64,000 nt of DNA from assembly GCF_000425045.1 (NCBI RefSeq), contig NZ_AULA01000007.1:1-64000 (forward strand). Reading direction: 5' to 3'. The stretch comes from Acidaminococcus intestini DSM 21505. GTDB lineage: Bacteria; Bacillota; Negativicutes; Acidaminococcales; Acidaminococcaceae. A program made the translations under genes and the position numbers. This document shows positions 27,238-36,664 of this stretch, piece after piece; the stretch's first letter is position 1; each line of letters begins with the position of its first letter. Below the pieces are notes generated by a model that was given only the letters and a program-made list of their open reading frames with translations, made no database searches and had not been told where the DNA came from.

Positions 27238-28091
27238 TTAACTGGCAGACAGGGATTCACGGGCCTGACGCAGACCCGCTTCCCCATAGCAGATAAAGAT
27301 GGCGTCAAGCTGGGCAATCATCTTATCCTTTTATTCAGGAATCCTCCCATAGATAGGGGTGATGATGGAGGCATTTGTTGCGTCAATCAGCGTCGGATTC
27401 TTAAGACGTGTCAGGAATTCCTTCAGTTCCAAAACGCGTTCTTCTTCTGTTGCCTCCTTGAATACACCGCTTCTCACGTCCTTCATGAGCGGCGTATCGG
27501 GGAATAGGGTGAGTCCTGCAATAAGGATCCTGTCAGGGTGCAGCTGATTGAGGATGTCAGCACTCTTTTGGGCGTGTCCGAGACCGTAGCCGCGCCCCCC
27601 AATCCGCTGAAGAAAATCACTTCATATGGAAGGCCCGCTTCGATGATTTCTTCCGATGTGCAGCCCTTATTGACAAAGGAAAGGACTTCATCGTCCCCGC
27701 TCTCGATACCGATCATGATTTCATCAAGTCCATGGGCCTTGATTTTGCAAATCTCTTCGACGCTTTTGTGCTTAAAATCAGAAATGATGGCATACGTGGA
27801 AATCCGTGCCTTCGGGTAATAGGTCCGCATGAGATCCCAGACAGCAATCTGCTTTTCCGTGCTGAGAGCAAAGGAATCACCGCCGGACGCCCAGATTTTT
27901 CTTGCATCAGGCCATTTCTCCTTTGCTTCTTTGAGATCGGCCTCAATTTGGGATAAAGGCGCCACCATAAAGGGTGTATCGTGATAGAAATTGCAAAACG
28001 TACGGGCATTATGCGTTGAGCCTGCTGTGACTTCGATAAAAGGACTGTCCGCATCTATTGGCGGGCGAATGACAGGGCCATGAAAATGCCT
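27238..28091 (-). pseudogene. Decayed radical SAM protein gene
   Basis: Joining frames on the minus strand gives a B12-independent radical SAM protein of about 285 residues, with FHGPVIRPPID, GLDEIMIGIESGDD and SGLGG motifs. It carries several lesions. The expected start codon reads AGG at 28089-28091, with AAAAGGAG correctly spaced before it. The cluster motif CTHNxCxFC reads STHNARTFC, so two of three cysteines are lost. A frameshift lies near 27590, and a TAA interrupts the last 30 codons near 27340. A small deletion near EEIIEAG is also likely. The gene is surely inactive. A candidate ArsR operator lies upstream. Confidence 0.85.
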
Positions 28092-28113
28092 AAAAGTGTC
28101 TCCTTTTAAATCT

Positions 28114-28137
28114 ATATATCGCTTATTTTCGATATAT
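28114..28137 (-). promoter_or_regulatory. Candidate ArsR-family operator, site 1
   Basis: Perfect 8-bp arms ATATATCG and CGATATAT with an 8-base spacer, just upstream of the decayed radical SAM gene. On the minus strand it matches the site before the ArsR gene (28522-28543) at 18 of 22 positions. Confidence 0.6.
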
Positions 28138-28142
28138 TAGGG

Positions 28143-28172
28143 TAAAAAATAAACTGCCTGCGAGGACAGTTT
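28143..28172 (-). terminator. arsR terminator
   Basis: On the minus strand TAAACTG pairs with CAGTTTA with inner CCT/AGG pairing, followed by TTTTTT. Confidence 0.85.
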
Positions 28173-28197
28173 ACATGGTCTTGCTCTTTTCCCTCCT

Positions 28198-28512
28198 TTA
28201 TAGTTCTGTCTTGATAAACTCGGCTAAGGCTTGGATATTCGCTTCATTTCTTCGGTAATAGGTCCACTTTCCAAAACGGGCAGACTCCAAAAGGCCTGAA
28301 CGCTGCATCAGATCGAGGTAATGGGAAACAGTCGATTGGGAAATGCCCAGCTTTTCTTGGATGCTTCCAACACAGACAGCGTTCTCGAAGCTGTCCCCTT
28401 CGGGGATATGAAGACCCTGAGGAGGAAAATAGGCAGAGGGGTCTTTCAGCCAGGTGAGGATCTGGAGCCGTATGGGATTGGAAAGGGCTTTAAAAAGTTC
28501 TACCTGATTCAT
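28198..28512 (-). CDS. ArsR family transcriptional regulator
   Basis: A 104-residue winged-helix repressor. It starts with FKALSNPIRLQILTWL and has the recognition helix in LGISQSTVSHYLDLMQRSGLLES. ArsR proteins usually sense metals or metabolites through cysteine or histidine sites. Here only one cysteine (in NAVCVGS) is present, so a metal ligand set is not obvious. It has a short leader: the ATG is only a few bases from the candidate operator and promoter. Its site is shared with the decayed radical SAM gene, which it probably once controlled. Confidence 0.9.
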   Translation of the reverse strand: MNQVELFKALSNPIRLQILTWLKDPSAYFPPQGLHIPEGDSFENAVCVGSIQEKLGISQSTVSHYLDLMQRSGLLESARFGKWTYYRRNEANIQALAEFIKTEL

Positions 28513-28521
28513 GGTTTTATG

Positions 28522-28543
28522 ATATCTATAATTTTCGATTTAT
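28522..28543 (-). promoter_or_regulatory. Candidate ArsR-family operator, site 2 (autoregulation)
   Basis: An imperfect dyad of ATAAATCG/TAGATAT type immediately before the arsR start, similar to the perfect site at 28114-28137. A minus-strand TTGATA and TATCAT flank it, consistent with a repressed promoter. Confidence 0.5.
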
Positions 28544-28596
28544 CAATACATTTTTGACACAAGAATCAGGTCGGGCCTTTGATCCTTTCTCCTTTC

Positions 28597-28645
28597 TAAA
28601 AAAGCAGTTCCCCTAAAGCCATAAGGACTTCGTGGAAACTGCTTT
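28597..28645 (-). terminator. Terminator of the UvrA-like gene
   Basis: On the minus strand AAAGCAGTTTCC pairs with GGGGAACTGCTTT around a roughly 20-base loop, followed by a T run. Confidence 0.75.
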
Positions 28646-28654
28646 GCTCTTTCT

Positions 28655-31135
28655 TTAGATGTACTTTCCTGTTTTACTTTCCTTGCATTGGGCCACTTCT
28701 CCCGGCGTACCGCACGTAACGATGGTGCCGCCTTCTGCCCCACCGCCGGGACCCATGTCAATGAGATAGTCGGCATTGCGGATGACGTCGAGGTCATGCT
28801 CAATAACAACAACGGTCGCTCCTTGCGAAACAAGCTCATCAAAGACGTGAAGGAGTGTCTCCGTATCAAGGGGATGAAGGCCGATGGTCGGTTCATCAAA
28901 GACAAAGATTGTATCTTCCTGCCCCTTCCCCATGTCGCTGGCAAGTTTCAGCCGCTGCGCTTCACCGCCGGAAAGGCGGGGCGTTGCTTCTTTCAGCGTC
29001 AGATACCCCAGGCCCAAGTCTTTCAGGATGCGCAGTTTTTCCGAGACCTTCTTGAGCCCCTTGGCAGCCTCAAGGGCATCATCGATATCCATAGCCATGA
29101 GTTCCGGCAAGGAATATGCCGCGTTGCTTTTCTGCATCTTCTTTTTCACAAGGTCCGCTTCTTTTCGGTACCTCGTTCCATGACACTCCGGACAGGTAAT
29201 GATCACATCAGGCAGGAACTGGACGTCAAGGTTGATTTCCCCCGTGCCATCGCAGAGCGGGCAGCGCAGGCTCCCCGTATTATAGGAAAAGTCCCCTGCT
29301 TTAAGGCCCTGTGCCTTTGCCTCCGGCAGGCGGCCGTAGACTTTGCGCAGTTCATCATGGACATCGGCGTACGTTGCCACCGTAGAGCGGACATTGATTC
29401 CTATGGGCGATGCGTCGATGAGTTTAATCCCGTGAATGCCTGACGCGTCAAGACGTGTCACATGGGGCGGAAGTGCCTCCCCTTTCGTTTGGGCAAGGAC
29501 GGCCGGGATAAGACTTTCAAGAACCATGGTTGTCTTGCCTGAGCCGGAAACACCGGTGACCACCGTAAGACGGCCTTTGGGAAAGGTCACACTGAGGGGT
29601 TTTACGGTATGGATTCCACTTGTTTCCATATGGATGGTGCCCTTTTCAAAAAGTGCTTTTTTCCCGCAGGCATCACGGACTAAGTGGTGACCGCCTTTTT
29701 GAAGGAAAGGGCCGATCTTTGAAGTGTGACGCTTTGCCGTATCAGCCACAGTCCCCGTTCCGATGACGCGACCTCCTTTGGAGCCGGCGCCGGGCCCCAT
29801 TTCAATGAGCCAATCACACGTAGACAGGACCTGCGTATCATGGTCTACAAGAACGATGGAGTTTCCGTCGCGGATAAGGTCCTGCATGACACCCATGAGG
29901 CCTTTGAGATTCTCCGGATGAAGACCAATGGATGGCTCATCAAGGATATAGAGGACACCCGTCGTTCGGTTCCGTACAGCCCGAGCCAGCTGCATCCGCT
30001 GCCTCTCTCCGTTTGATAAGGTCGCAGCTTCCCGGTCCAAGGTCAAATAAGAAAGGCCCAGATCCATAAGACGCTTGGCGTTTTCGAGAAAAGCATCGCA
30101 AATGCTTTGGGCCATGGGGCGCATGGTTTCAGGAAGACTTTCGGGAACTCCTTTGACCCACAAGACGAGGTCCTTCAAGGTCATATGCGTCGCGTCGGCA
30201 AGGGAGATCCCGCGCACTTTCGGGGCCCGCGCCTTTTCGGAAAGACGGGTGCCATGGCACTCCGGGCAGGTTTCCTGGGTCAGGAAGCGTTCGACTTTCT
30301 TCATGCCCTTTTCGTCCTTTACTTTGGCAAGCGCATTTTCGACGGTATAGATGGCATTATAGTACGTGAAGTCAAGTTCACCGGCAACGTTCGTACTTTT
30401 AGCCTTGTAAAAGATATGTTTCTTCACGGCAGGACCATGATAGACGATGTCCTTTTCCTTTGCTGTAAGATCCTTAAAAGGAACATCGGTCCGCACGCCC
30501 ATGGCGCGGGCAACCTCCTTCATCAGGGACCACATCAGGGTCTGCCAAGGAAGGACGGCCCCTTCATCAATGGTTAAGGTCTCGTCAGGGACGAGGGCAT
30601 CCACATTGACGGTCTTGACCTTTCCCGTCCCCTCACAGCGCGGGCAGGCGCCTTGGCTGTTGAAAGACAGTTCTTCTGCAGAGGGAGCGTAAAAATGGGC
30701 TCCGCAGGTCGGGCAGATAAGTTCTTTTTCCGCCGCGACGGCAAGGGACGGTGGGACCTCATGACCGTTTGGGCAGCGGTGCACCGCAAGACGGGAAAAA
30801 AGGAGACGCAGACTACTAAGAAGCTCCGTTCCTGTCCCAAAGGTACTGCGCATGCCAGGAACACTGGGACGCTGGTGCATGGCAAGGGCAGCCGGAACGT
30901 AAAGGACTTCATCCACGTCCGCCTTGGGGGAAAAGCTCATGCGCCGCCTTGTGTACGTCGACAGGGAATCGAGGTAGCGCCGGGACCCTTCCGCATAGAG
31001 GACGCCTAAGGCAAGGGATGATTTGCCCGATCCCGACACACCGGCAATGCCGACAATTTTTCCAAGAGGAATATCGACATCAATATTTTTAAGATTATGG
31101 ACCCGCGCACCGCGGACCTTGATGGCTTCTTTCAT
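28655..31135 (-). CDS. UvrA-like ABC ATPase (UvrA2/class II type)
   Basis: An 826-residue protein with two ABC ATPase halves, as in UvrA. First Walker [10 protein letters not shown] at residues 32-40. Signatures: [14 protein letters not shown] and [13 protein letters not shown]. Second Walker [11 protein letters not shown]. Two zinc-binding modules are visible (CPTCG...CPRCEGTG and CPLCDGTG...CPECHGTR). It is over 100 residues shorter than canonical UvrA. The space between Walker A1 and the conserved [10 protein letters not shown] block is too short for a UvrB-binding domain. Such UvrA2 proteins are linked to tolerance of DNA-binding drugs rather than normal excision repair. It stands alone here. 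Confidence 0.9.
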   Translation of the reverse strand: MKEAIKVRGARVHNLKNIDVDIPLGKIVGIAGVSGSGKSSLALGVLYAEGSRRYLDSLSTYTRRRMSFSPKADVDEVLYVPAALAMHQRPSVPGMRSTFGTGTELLSSLRLLFSRLAVHRCPNGHEVPPSLAVAAEKELICPTCGAHFYAPSAEELSFNSQGACPRCEGTGKVKTVNVDALVPDETLTIDEGAVLPWQTLMWSLMKEVARAMGVRTDVPFKDLTAKEKDIVYHGPAVKKHIFYKAKSTNVAGELDFTYYNAIYTVENALAKVKDEKGMKKVERFLTQETCPECHGTRLSEKARAPKVRGISLADATHMTLKDLVLWVKGVPESLPETMRPMAQSICDAFLENAKRLMDLGLSYLTLDREAATLSNGERQRMQLARAVRNRTTGVLYILDEPSIGLHPENLKGLMGVMQDLIRDGNSIVLVDHDTQVLSTCDWLIEMGPGAGSKGGRVIGTGTVADTAKRHTSKIGPFLQKGGHHLVRDACGKKALFEKGTIHMETSGIHTVKPLSVTFPKGRLTVVTGVSGSGKTTMVLESLIPAVLAQTKGEALPPHVTRLDASGIHGIKLIDASPIGINVRSTVATYADVHDELRKVYGRLPEAKAQGLKAGDFSYNTGSLRCPLCDGTGEINLDVQFLPDVIITCPECHGTRYRKEADLVKKKMQKSNAAYSLPELMAMDIDDALEAAKGLKKVSEKLRILKDLGLGYLTLKEATPRLSGGEAQRLKLASDMGKGQEDTIFVFDEPTIGLHPLDTETLLHVFDELVSQGATVVVIEHDLDVIRNADYLIDMGPGGGAEGGTIVTCGTPGEVAQCKESKTGKYI

Positions 31136-31179
31136 GATTCCATCCCTTTTCTTTCCAGTCTCATTTTCTGCTCTGTTTC

Positions 31180-31692
31180 CTAAAGGCCAAACGCCCTGTC
31201 GTAGACAATGGTCCCTGCAAGCGGAGCCGCATCAGGAATGAGCTTTATGGCCATAAAATATTCTTTAGGAAAAGCTGCTGGCGGCGTAATTCCCCATTTT
31301 TCTGCCGCTTCATAACCCAACCGGCCATAAAATGCAGGATCCCCCAAAACGGCTGCATAAGCAAATCCCGCCTTTGCGGCAAGCGTATGACCTTTTTTTA
31401 CAAGAGCGGTCCCAATCCCGCTTTTTTGAAAACAAGGCTTCACAGCAAGGGGCGCCAAGGCAAGGATGGTTTCTTGGGATACCCTTGCTTTTGTAAAAAG
31501 GATAAACCCTGCGGGCTTAGCTTCCCGTTCAGCCATAAGGGCTAAGTCTGGGAGAAAGGCAGGCCCTTGCCGCAGCCGGGCCACAAGCGCGGCTTCCGTC
31601 CCATCCGAATAAGAAGCCGTGGCAAAAGCCTGCTTTACTAGGTCCTCAATAGCAGTCCAGTCTTGTTCCTGTACCTTTCGAATCAGATCCAT
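31180..31692 (-). CDS. GNAT family N-acetyltransferase
   Basis: A 170-residue GNAT protein (COG3153-like). It has [23 protein letters not shown] as the acetyl-CoA binding block and [19 protein letters not shown] near the end. Three successive start codons exist (TTG 31698, ATG 31695, ATG 31692). The last has the best spacing from GGGAGG and is chosen. It follows an HD-domain gene at 55 bases on the same strand. The substrate is unknown. Confidence 0.88.
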   Translation of the reverse strand: MDLIRKVQEQDWTAIEDLVKQAFATASYSDGTEAALVARLRQGPAFLPDLALMAEREAKPAGFILFTKARVSQETILALAPLAVKPCFQKSGIGTALVKKGHTLAAKAGFAYAAVLGDPAFYGRLGYEAAEKWGITPPAAFPKEYFMAIKLIPDAAPLAGTIVYDRAFGL

Positions 31693-31747
31693 CATCAATC
31701 CTCCCTACCTTGTTGGAGTATCTTTCTGCTCCCTGCCTTTTATTTCA

Positions 31748-32992
31748 TTAGGAAGGAAGCCTAGTCGGCTCAAAAAAGGCGTCGAGATCCCTCACGATGG
31801 CGCCGTCAATTTTTCCTTTACAGGCTAGTTCCCTCATGATGGCAATGGTCTTTTCATGTGAGAATCCCTCTTTATACGGCCTTTTTTCCGTCAGGGCCTG
31901 ATAAATATCGAGACAGGCCATGAGGCGGTCTTCAAAGGAAAGTTCCTTGCTGCAAAGGCCCTTTACGTAACCGCTTCCATCCAGTTTCTCATGATGGAAA
32001 GAGGCCCAGTCCCGGATATCTTCAAACCCAGGGATTTCATCAAGGACTTCATAGGTCCAGCGGACATGGTTCTTCATGATTTGGAACTCTTCTGCAGTCA
32101 ACGGCCCTGCTTTTTCAAGGATGGAAGAAGGCACCTGCAATTTTCCATAATCATGGAGGCTCGCCGCCAGAAGAAAACGTTCCTGCTTTTCTTCATTCCA
32201 TCCATATTTTTGGGCCATGGCAAGGGCCTTCATGGCAATTCCGTGAGAATGGTCCTTCGTAAAGGAGGACTTATTATCGACAATCCGCTCAAAAAACCGG
32301 GTGATGGTAAGCATATCTTTTAGGCTGTACTCACAGGCATGGCTTGGTACGACCGATTTGAGGAGCCTATTTAGAGGAATCTCCTGGAGTTTTTGTACAG
32401 CCTCATAGGTCAGGTTCTTTTCAAGAAGGACCAAGGCATCATGGGAAAATTCGATATGTTCGAGCCCAAGCAGATCACGGACCATCTCCCTAAATCCGCT
32501 TTCCGACAGGGACAATAAATCGTAACGGATATCCATGCGGTCAGCAAGGTAGAGCACTTGGGCTCGCTTGTCAATGGCATCTTCCCTAAGCCCCATGGGG
32601 CCTGTTCCATTGGCCCATTCGTGGTGCATCATGACAACCCCTTTGATTTGGGAATAAAAAGGCATATCCTGCAAAAGGTCCTTCCCTTTTTGGGCATGGA
32701 TACTGGCGTCATCTACAACCCGACCATTGGAAAAAGTGCCGCTGAAGGGTTTCCTATTTCGGGCAGCATCCCGCATTTCCCGAATGGTCTCTACAGACCC
32801 GCAGTCATGGAGCAAAGCAGCAAGGACAAAGGCCAGCCGCTCATCAGGGGACCACGGAAGGCTGCGCGTCATCAGGTAGGACAGATAGGCAACTCGCTTA
32901 CCATGCCCGACCGTGGCGCCGACAAGGTCATGTTCCTCCCGGTCAAGGGCCTCAATCATGGGTAGGAAAAAATAGAGAGGATCAAGTTTCAC
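31748..32992 (-). CDS. Tandem HD/HD-GYP-like phosphohydrolase
   Basis: A 414-residue cytosolic protein with two HD domains. N-terminal: His30, HD at 62-63, HHE at 123-125, Asp151. C-terminal: HSHG near 248, HDYGKLQVP at 280-288, NH at 308-309 and HHEKLDGSGY at 333-342. The second domain has the HD-GYP layout, although the GYP itself is GYV. These domains usually hydrolyse cyclic di-GMP or related nucleotides with a bi- or trinuclear metal site. No sensor or membrane segment is present. The GTG start overlaps the stop of the phosphatase gene (GTGA), so they are coupled. Confidence 0.88.
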   Translation of the reverse strand: MKLDPLYFFLPMIEALDREEHDLVGATVGHGKRVAYLSYLMTRSLPWSPDERLAFVLAALLHDCGSVETIREMRDAARNRKPFSGTFSNGRVVDDASIHAQKGKDLLQDMPFYSQIKGVVMMHHEWANGTGPMGLREDAIDKRAQVLYLADRMDIRYDLLSLSESGFREMVRDLLGLEHIEFSHDALVLLEKNLTYEAVQKLQEIPLNRLLKSVVPSHACEYSLKDMLTITRFFERIVDNKSSFTKDHSHGIAMKALAMAQKYGWNEEKQERFLLAASLHDYGKLQVPSSILEKAGPLTAEEFQIMKNHVRWTYEVLDEIPGFEDIRDWASFHHEKLDGSGYVKGLCSKELSFEDRLMACLDIYQALTEKRPYKEGFSHEKTIAIMRELACKGKIDGAIVRDLDAFFEPTRLPS

Positions 32993-33489
32993 AATAAGTC
33001 CTTTCTGTCAGCTGAGAGGGCATTTTTTTGAAGAAATGACCAAAGAGCCCTGCAGCCAGCCACAATATCACGATAGCTTGCTTCAAAGTCCCGGGTATAC
33101 CAAGGATCGGCTACATCCCGGGGATGATCCGTATAATCAAGGAGCAGCGATAGTTTATGGTCCCTATCCCCACCACAGATGCGCCGCATGTCATGGAGGT
33201 TTTCCGCGTCCATGCCGATGAGATGATCATAGAAAGCATAATCAGCCCGCGTCAACAGGACTGCCCGCTTTCCTACAGGGTCAATGCCATGACGCAGAAG
33301 TGTCTCCCGAGCCGGCGGATAGACAGGATTTCCTACACCGCCAGCAATTTCGTCCGTTGTCGTTGCCGCGGAAGCAATGAGGAAATCTGCCTCCTGACCG
33401 GCCTTTTTGGCTATATCCCTAAAAACAAACTCCGCAACGGGGCTTCTACAAATATTGCCATGGCACACAAATAGGATTTTTACAGCCAT
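32989..33489 (-). CDS. Low-molecular-weight protein-tyrosine-phosphatase family
   Basis: A 166-residue phosphatase with the active-site loop CHGNICRS (Cys9, Arg15) at the very N-terminus and the general-acid Asp128 in DPWYTRDF. These enzymes remove phosphate from tyrosine on proteins, often those involved in polysaccharide export. Here the linked gene is an HD-GYP-like protein, overlapping by four bases, so a signalling role is more likely (inference). AGGAGG lies 9 bases before the ATG. It is the last host gene before the GC-rich island. Confidence 0.92.
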   Translation of the reverse strand: MAVKILFVCHGNICRSPVAEFVFRDIAKKAGQEADFLIASAATTTDEIAGGVGNPVYPPARETLLRHGIDPVGKRAVLLTRADYAFYDHLIGMDAENLHDMRRICGGDRDHKLSLLLDYTDHPRDVADPWYTRDFEASYRDIVAGCRALWSFLQKNALSADRKDLL

Positions 33490-33577
33490 TTTGAAAGTCC
33501 TCCTGCTGTTCGAGTCAAAAGTGACACCTCCTGTCTGCTACCGCTAAAAGGTTTAATACGCTGTTCAGCCGACTGTC

Positions 33578-36500
33578 TTATATGGCCTCCATCACGTCGA
33601 GCAGGTGCTGATACGTGTCGACGTCGTGGTAGACGACGTCCTTGTTGGATAGGGTCTTGAACAGTTGCTTTGCGCAGCTGATTTTTGCCTGCTCGATGGG
33701 CTTCAGGTTCAGGCTTTCCATCGTGCCCTTGGTCTCCGCGATGAAGAAGATGTGCTTCACGCTTCCCTTGCTGAAGGCGATTGCCCAGTCAGGCGCATAG
33801 TTGCCGACGGGCGTCGGTATCTGGAAGCCGCGCGGCAGCTTGGCGTAGACCACGACCTTCTCGTCCAGTTCCAGCTCTCCGGCAAAGGCCTTCTCGCCAT
33901 CCGAGTCCGGGAACACGTAGTCTTGCACGTTCTTCTTGGCCTCGATTGCGCGGGCGAAGTCCGTGTTCTTCTCGGCCGTGAAGATGGCGCTGTCGTAGGT
34001 GCCTTCCGTCTGGTTGTACTGGATCTGCTCCACGATCATCGTGGCCTTCTCCTCGTCGATCAGACGGATGGCTTTGGCGATGAACTCCTCCGGGTTGTTC
34101 TGGTACATGGCGAAGGTCTGGGGCTTGATGCCCTTGAGGATTCGGGCGGTTGTCCGGCGCGTGAGCTTGGCTCCTTGGGCCACCTTGCCGACCAGATCGT
34201 AGCGAACGGAGCTGCCCTCCGCTCGGTCGAGGTTGTAGGTCACGCTGGTTTCCGCCACGAAGCCGATCCCGGCTTTGACCTTCTCGGTGCTCCAGTCCTG
34301 TCCCTGCTCGCCTTGGGTCACGGTGTATTGCAGCTTGGCGACGAACATCTTCTCGTCGATGTGCCGGATTGCCTTGGCGATGAGCTCCTCGCCGTCGAAC
34401 GAGACGGTGTACGCGTACTTGTGGTTGATGTAACCCCAGAGGGTCTGGAACTCCTTCTTGTAGAAGTTGTCGTTGAGCGCGTTCTCACGGACCTTGGTCT
34501 CGTGGCCGTCGCTTACCATGCCGTCGAGCGCGTGCTCATCGAACACGCTTTGGATCAGCGCGTGCACGCCGTCCGCAATCTCCCTGCAGCTATCGGGAAG
34601 CGGGGCGAGTGCGTTGTTCGCAAGGTCCGTCCGGTACTGGTCCGAGACGTGGTCATCGTCGTCGATGTAGTCGTTCTTGATGAGGTAGCGGTAGATGTCG
34701 TGCGCCTGCCTGTCGCTGACCGTTTTCTCGACACCGTCCAGAACGATGGTCTTTCCAGCGAAGTAATCCTCGGTCGCCTTGGTCGGGCGGTCATAGAGGT
34801 CCTCGCGTATGCCGCGCTGAAGGTCGGCAACGAAGTCCTTGTAGCCGTCGCTTGCGATGACGGTCAGTTGGTTGACCTGCTGCACCGCGTCTCCCAGCAT
34901 GGCCGTATCCATCCGGTCGCCATTCTGGTTCACGCAGAGCCTGAGTCCCCGTCCGACCTCCTGCCGCTTCTGCGTCGGCGAGTTGCCGCCGTGCTTGAGC
35001 GTGCAGATCTGGAAGACGTTCGGGTTGTCCCATCCTTCCCTCAGGGCCGAGTGCGAGAAGATGAAGCGCACGGGATTGTCGAAGGAGAGCAGCCGCTCCT
35101 TGTCCTTCAATATCAGGTCGTAGGCGGACGTGTCGTCGCTCTCGTCGCTGCCGCGCTTGAGCTTGCTGTCGACCTTGCGGCCCTTCTTGTCGATGCTGAA
35201 GTAGCCCGCATGCGTGCTGTGCACGTCGATGGACCTGAGGTAGCGCTCGTAGGGCGTGTCGAACAGCGTCAGGTACTCGTTCAGGATGTCCGTGTACTCC
35301 TGCTCAAAGATGTCGCCGTACTCGGAGTTCGTCTCGTTGCCGTCCTCGTCGTACTTGCGGTACTTCGCCACCTCGTCGATGAAGAACAGGGACAGGCACT
35401 TGACGCCCCGGTCGAAGAGCGCCTTCTCCTTCTCGAAGTGCGAGCGGATTGTCTCACGGATCTCAACGCGTCGCATGTCCGCCTCCGACACGTCGCCGGT
35501 GACCTCGCCCGCGTGAATCGTCACGCCGTTGGTGAAGCTCACCTCGCCCCGGATCGGGTCGATTGCGCTGACGTGGTAGCCGCGATACTGCTCCATGCCC
35601 TTTGACAGCGCGTACAGGTCGTCGTCCACGCCTACCTGCCGGGTCTCCCGGTTGATGGACTTCTGGTAGGCGATCTCGAACTCCAGCCGTGCCATCGGCG
35701 GCTTTCTCGGCGAGATCACGATTCTCTCCAGATACAGGTAGCTGTCCGTGCCGCGCAGGTTCTTGATGTCAAAGCCCTTGACCTCGATTCGCTTGACCAG
35801 TCGCTTGTTGTAGGCGTCCAGCGCGTCCAGCACGTACACGAGGTCGTGATGCTCCTTGTGCGTGGCCGAATAGTTCAGGCAGAACAGCGGGTTGAACGCC
35901 TCAAGCGCCTTCTGGGTCGCCTTGCCGCCCATCTTCTGCGGCTCGTCCATGATCACGATGGGACGGTTGGCAGCGATCACGTCTATTGGGCGGCGGCTTC
36001 CGAACGAGTCGCGCCGGGAGAAGATGATCCTCGCCGCGTCGTTGCCCTTACGCCCCTCCACGTTCTTGTCCTTGTTGAAGGACGTGTTGAACGCCTGCGT
36101 GTTGATGATCATGACCTGAACGTCGGCACTCTGGCTGAAGGAATCGATGTCGGAGAGGCGCTTGGAGTCGTAGATGAAGACGCGCGCCTTCTTGCCGTAC
36201 TGCTCCATGAAATGGTCCGACATGGTGTCAAAGCTCTTGCGCACGCCCTCGCGGATGGCGATGGACGGCACCACGACGATGAACTTGCTCCAGCCGTAGC
36301 GCTTGTTCAGCTCGAACATCGTCTTGATGTAGACGTAGGTCTTGCCCGTGCCCGTCTCCATCTCCACGTCGAGCGAACACGCGCCAAGATTGGTCTGTGT
36401 CAGAGCGTCGGACACGTGAATGTTGTTCCTCATCTGAATCCGCCGGACGTTCGCGAGGATCTGCGCTTCGCCTATCTGCACCCTGGCGTTGGCGAAGCCC

Positions 36501-36664
36501 ATGGTCAGCTCCTCGTCGGACTTCGACCAGTTCATGATGTCGCGGTGGACCTCCACGTCCCTGCGGTAGGTGAACCGGTCGTTGTACGGCTGCCCCGCGA
36601 ACACGTCCGCCACGCTCTCCACGGCATCCGTCTGGAAGGGCTGTATGGAAAATTTAAATCTCAT
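33578..36664 (-). CDS. res: Type III restriction endonuclease Res subunit
   Basis: A 1028-residue superfamily 2 helicase fused to a nuclease. Motif I is METGTGKT (102-109), motif II MDEP (239-242), motif III SATH (266-269) and motif VI QEVGRGLRL (568-576). The C-terminal PD-(D/E)xK site is PDWAI (958) with ETK (977-979). With Mod it would recognise an asymmetric unmethylated site, translocate or slide, and cut about 25 bp away. It is the last gene of the operon. Its ATG overlaps the DUF1016 stop by 11 bases and has GGAGGG upstream. It appears intact. Confidence 0.94.
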   Translation of the reverse strand: MRFKFSIQPFQTDAVESVADVFAGQPYNDRFTYRRDVEVHRDIMNWSKSDEELTMGFANARVQIGEAQILANVRRIQMRNNIHVSDALTQTNLGACSLDVEMETGTGKTYVYIKTMFELNKRYGWSKFIVVVPSIAIREGVRKSFDTMSDHFMEQYGKKARVFIYDSKRLSDIDSFSQSADVQVMIINTQAFNTSFNKDKNVEGRKGNDAARIIFSRRDSFGSRRPIDVIAANRPIVIMDEPQKMGGKATQKALEAFNPLFCLNYSATHKEHHDLVYVLDALDAYNKRLVKRIEVKGFDIKNLRGTDSYLYLERIVISPRKPPMARLEFEIAYQKSINRETRQVGVDDDLYALSKGMEQYRGYHVSAIDPIRGEVSFTNGVTIHAGEVTGDVSEADMRRVEIRETIRSHFEKEKALFDRGVKCLSLFFIDEVAKYRKYDEDGNETNSEYGDIFEQEYTDILNEYLTLFDTPYERYLRSIDVHSTHAGYFSIDKKGRKVDSKLKRGSDESDDTSAYDLILKDKERLLSFDNPVRFIFSHSALREGWDNPNVFQICTLKHGGNSPTQKRQEVGRGLRLCVNQNGDRMDTAMLGDAVQQVNQLTVIASDGYKDFVADLQRGIREDLYDRPTKATEDYFAGKTIVLDGVEKTVSDRQAHDIYRYLIKNDYIDDDDHVSDQYRTDLANNALAPLPDSCREIADGVHALIQSVFDEHALDGMVSDGHETKVRENALNDNFYKKEFQTLWGYINHKYAYTVSFDGEELIAKAIRHIDEKMFVAKLQYTVTQGEQGQDWSTEKVKAGIGFVAETSVTYNLDRAEGSSVRYDLVGKVAQGAKLTRRTTARILKGIKPQTFAMYQNNPEEFIAKAIRLIDEEKATMIVEQIQYNQTEGTYDSAIFTAEKNTDFARAIEAKKNVQDYVFPDSDGEKAFAGELELDEKVVVYAKLPRGFQIPTPVGNYAPDWAIAFSKGSVKHIFFIAETKGTMESLNLKPIEQAKISCAKQLFKTLSNKDVVYHDVDTYQHLLDVMEAI

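Noticed and set aside
33490-33577. Left attachment site of the island
   Set aside because: No direct repeat matching the right border, no tRNA end and no integrase were found, so no att site can be claimed.
33665-35605. 646-codon plus-strand frame
   Set aside because: Antisense to the Res gene in GC-rich DNA, where stop codons are rare on the opposite strand. No recognisable domain.
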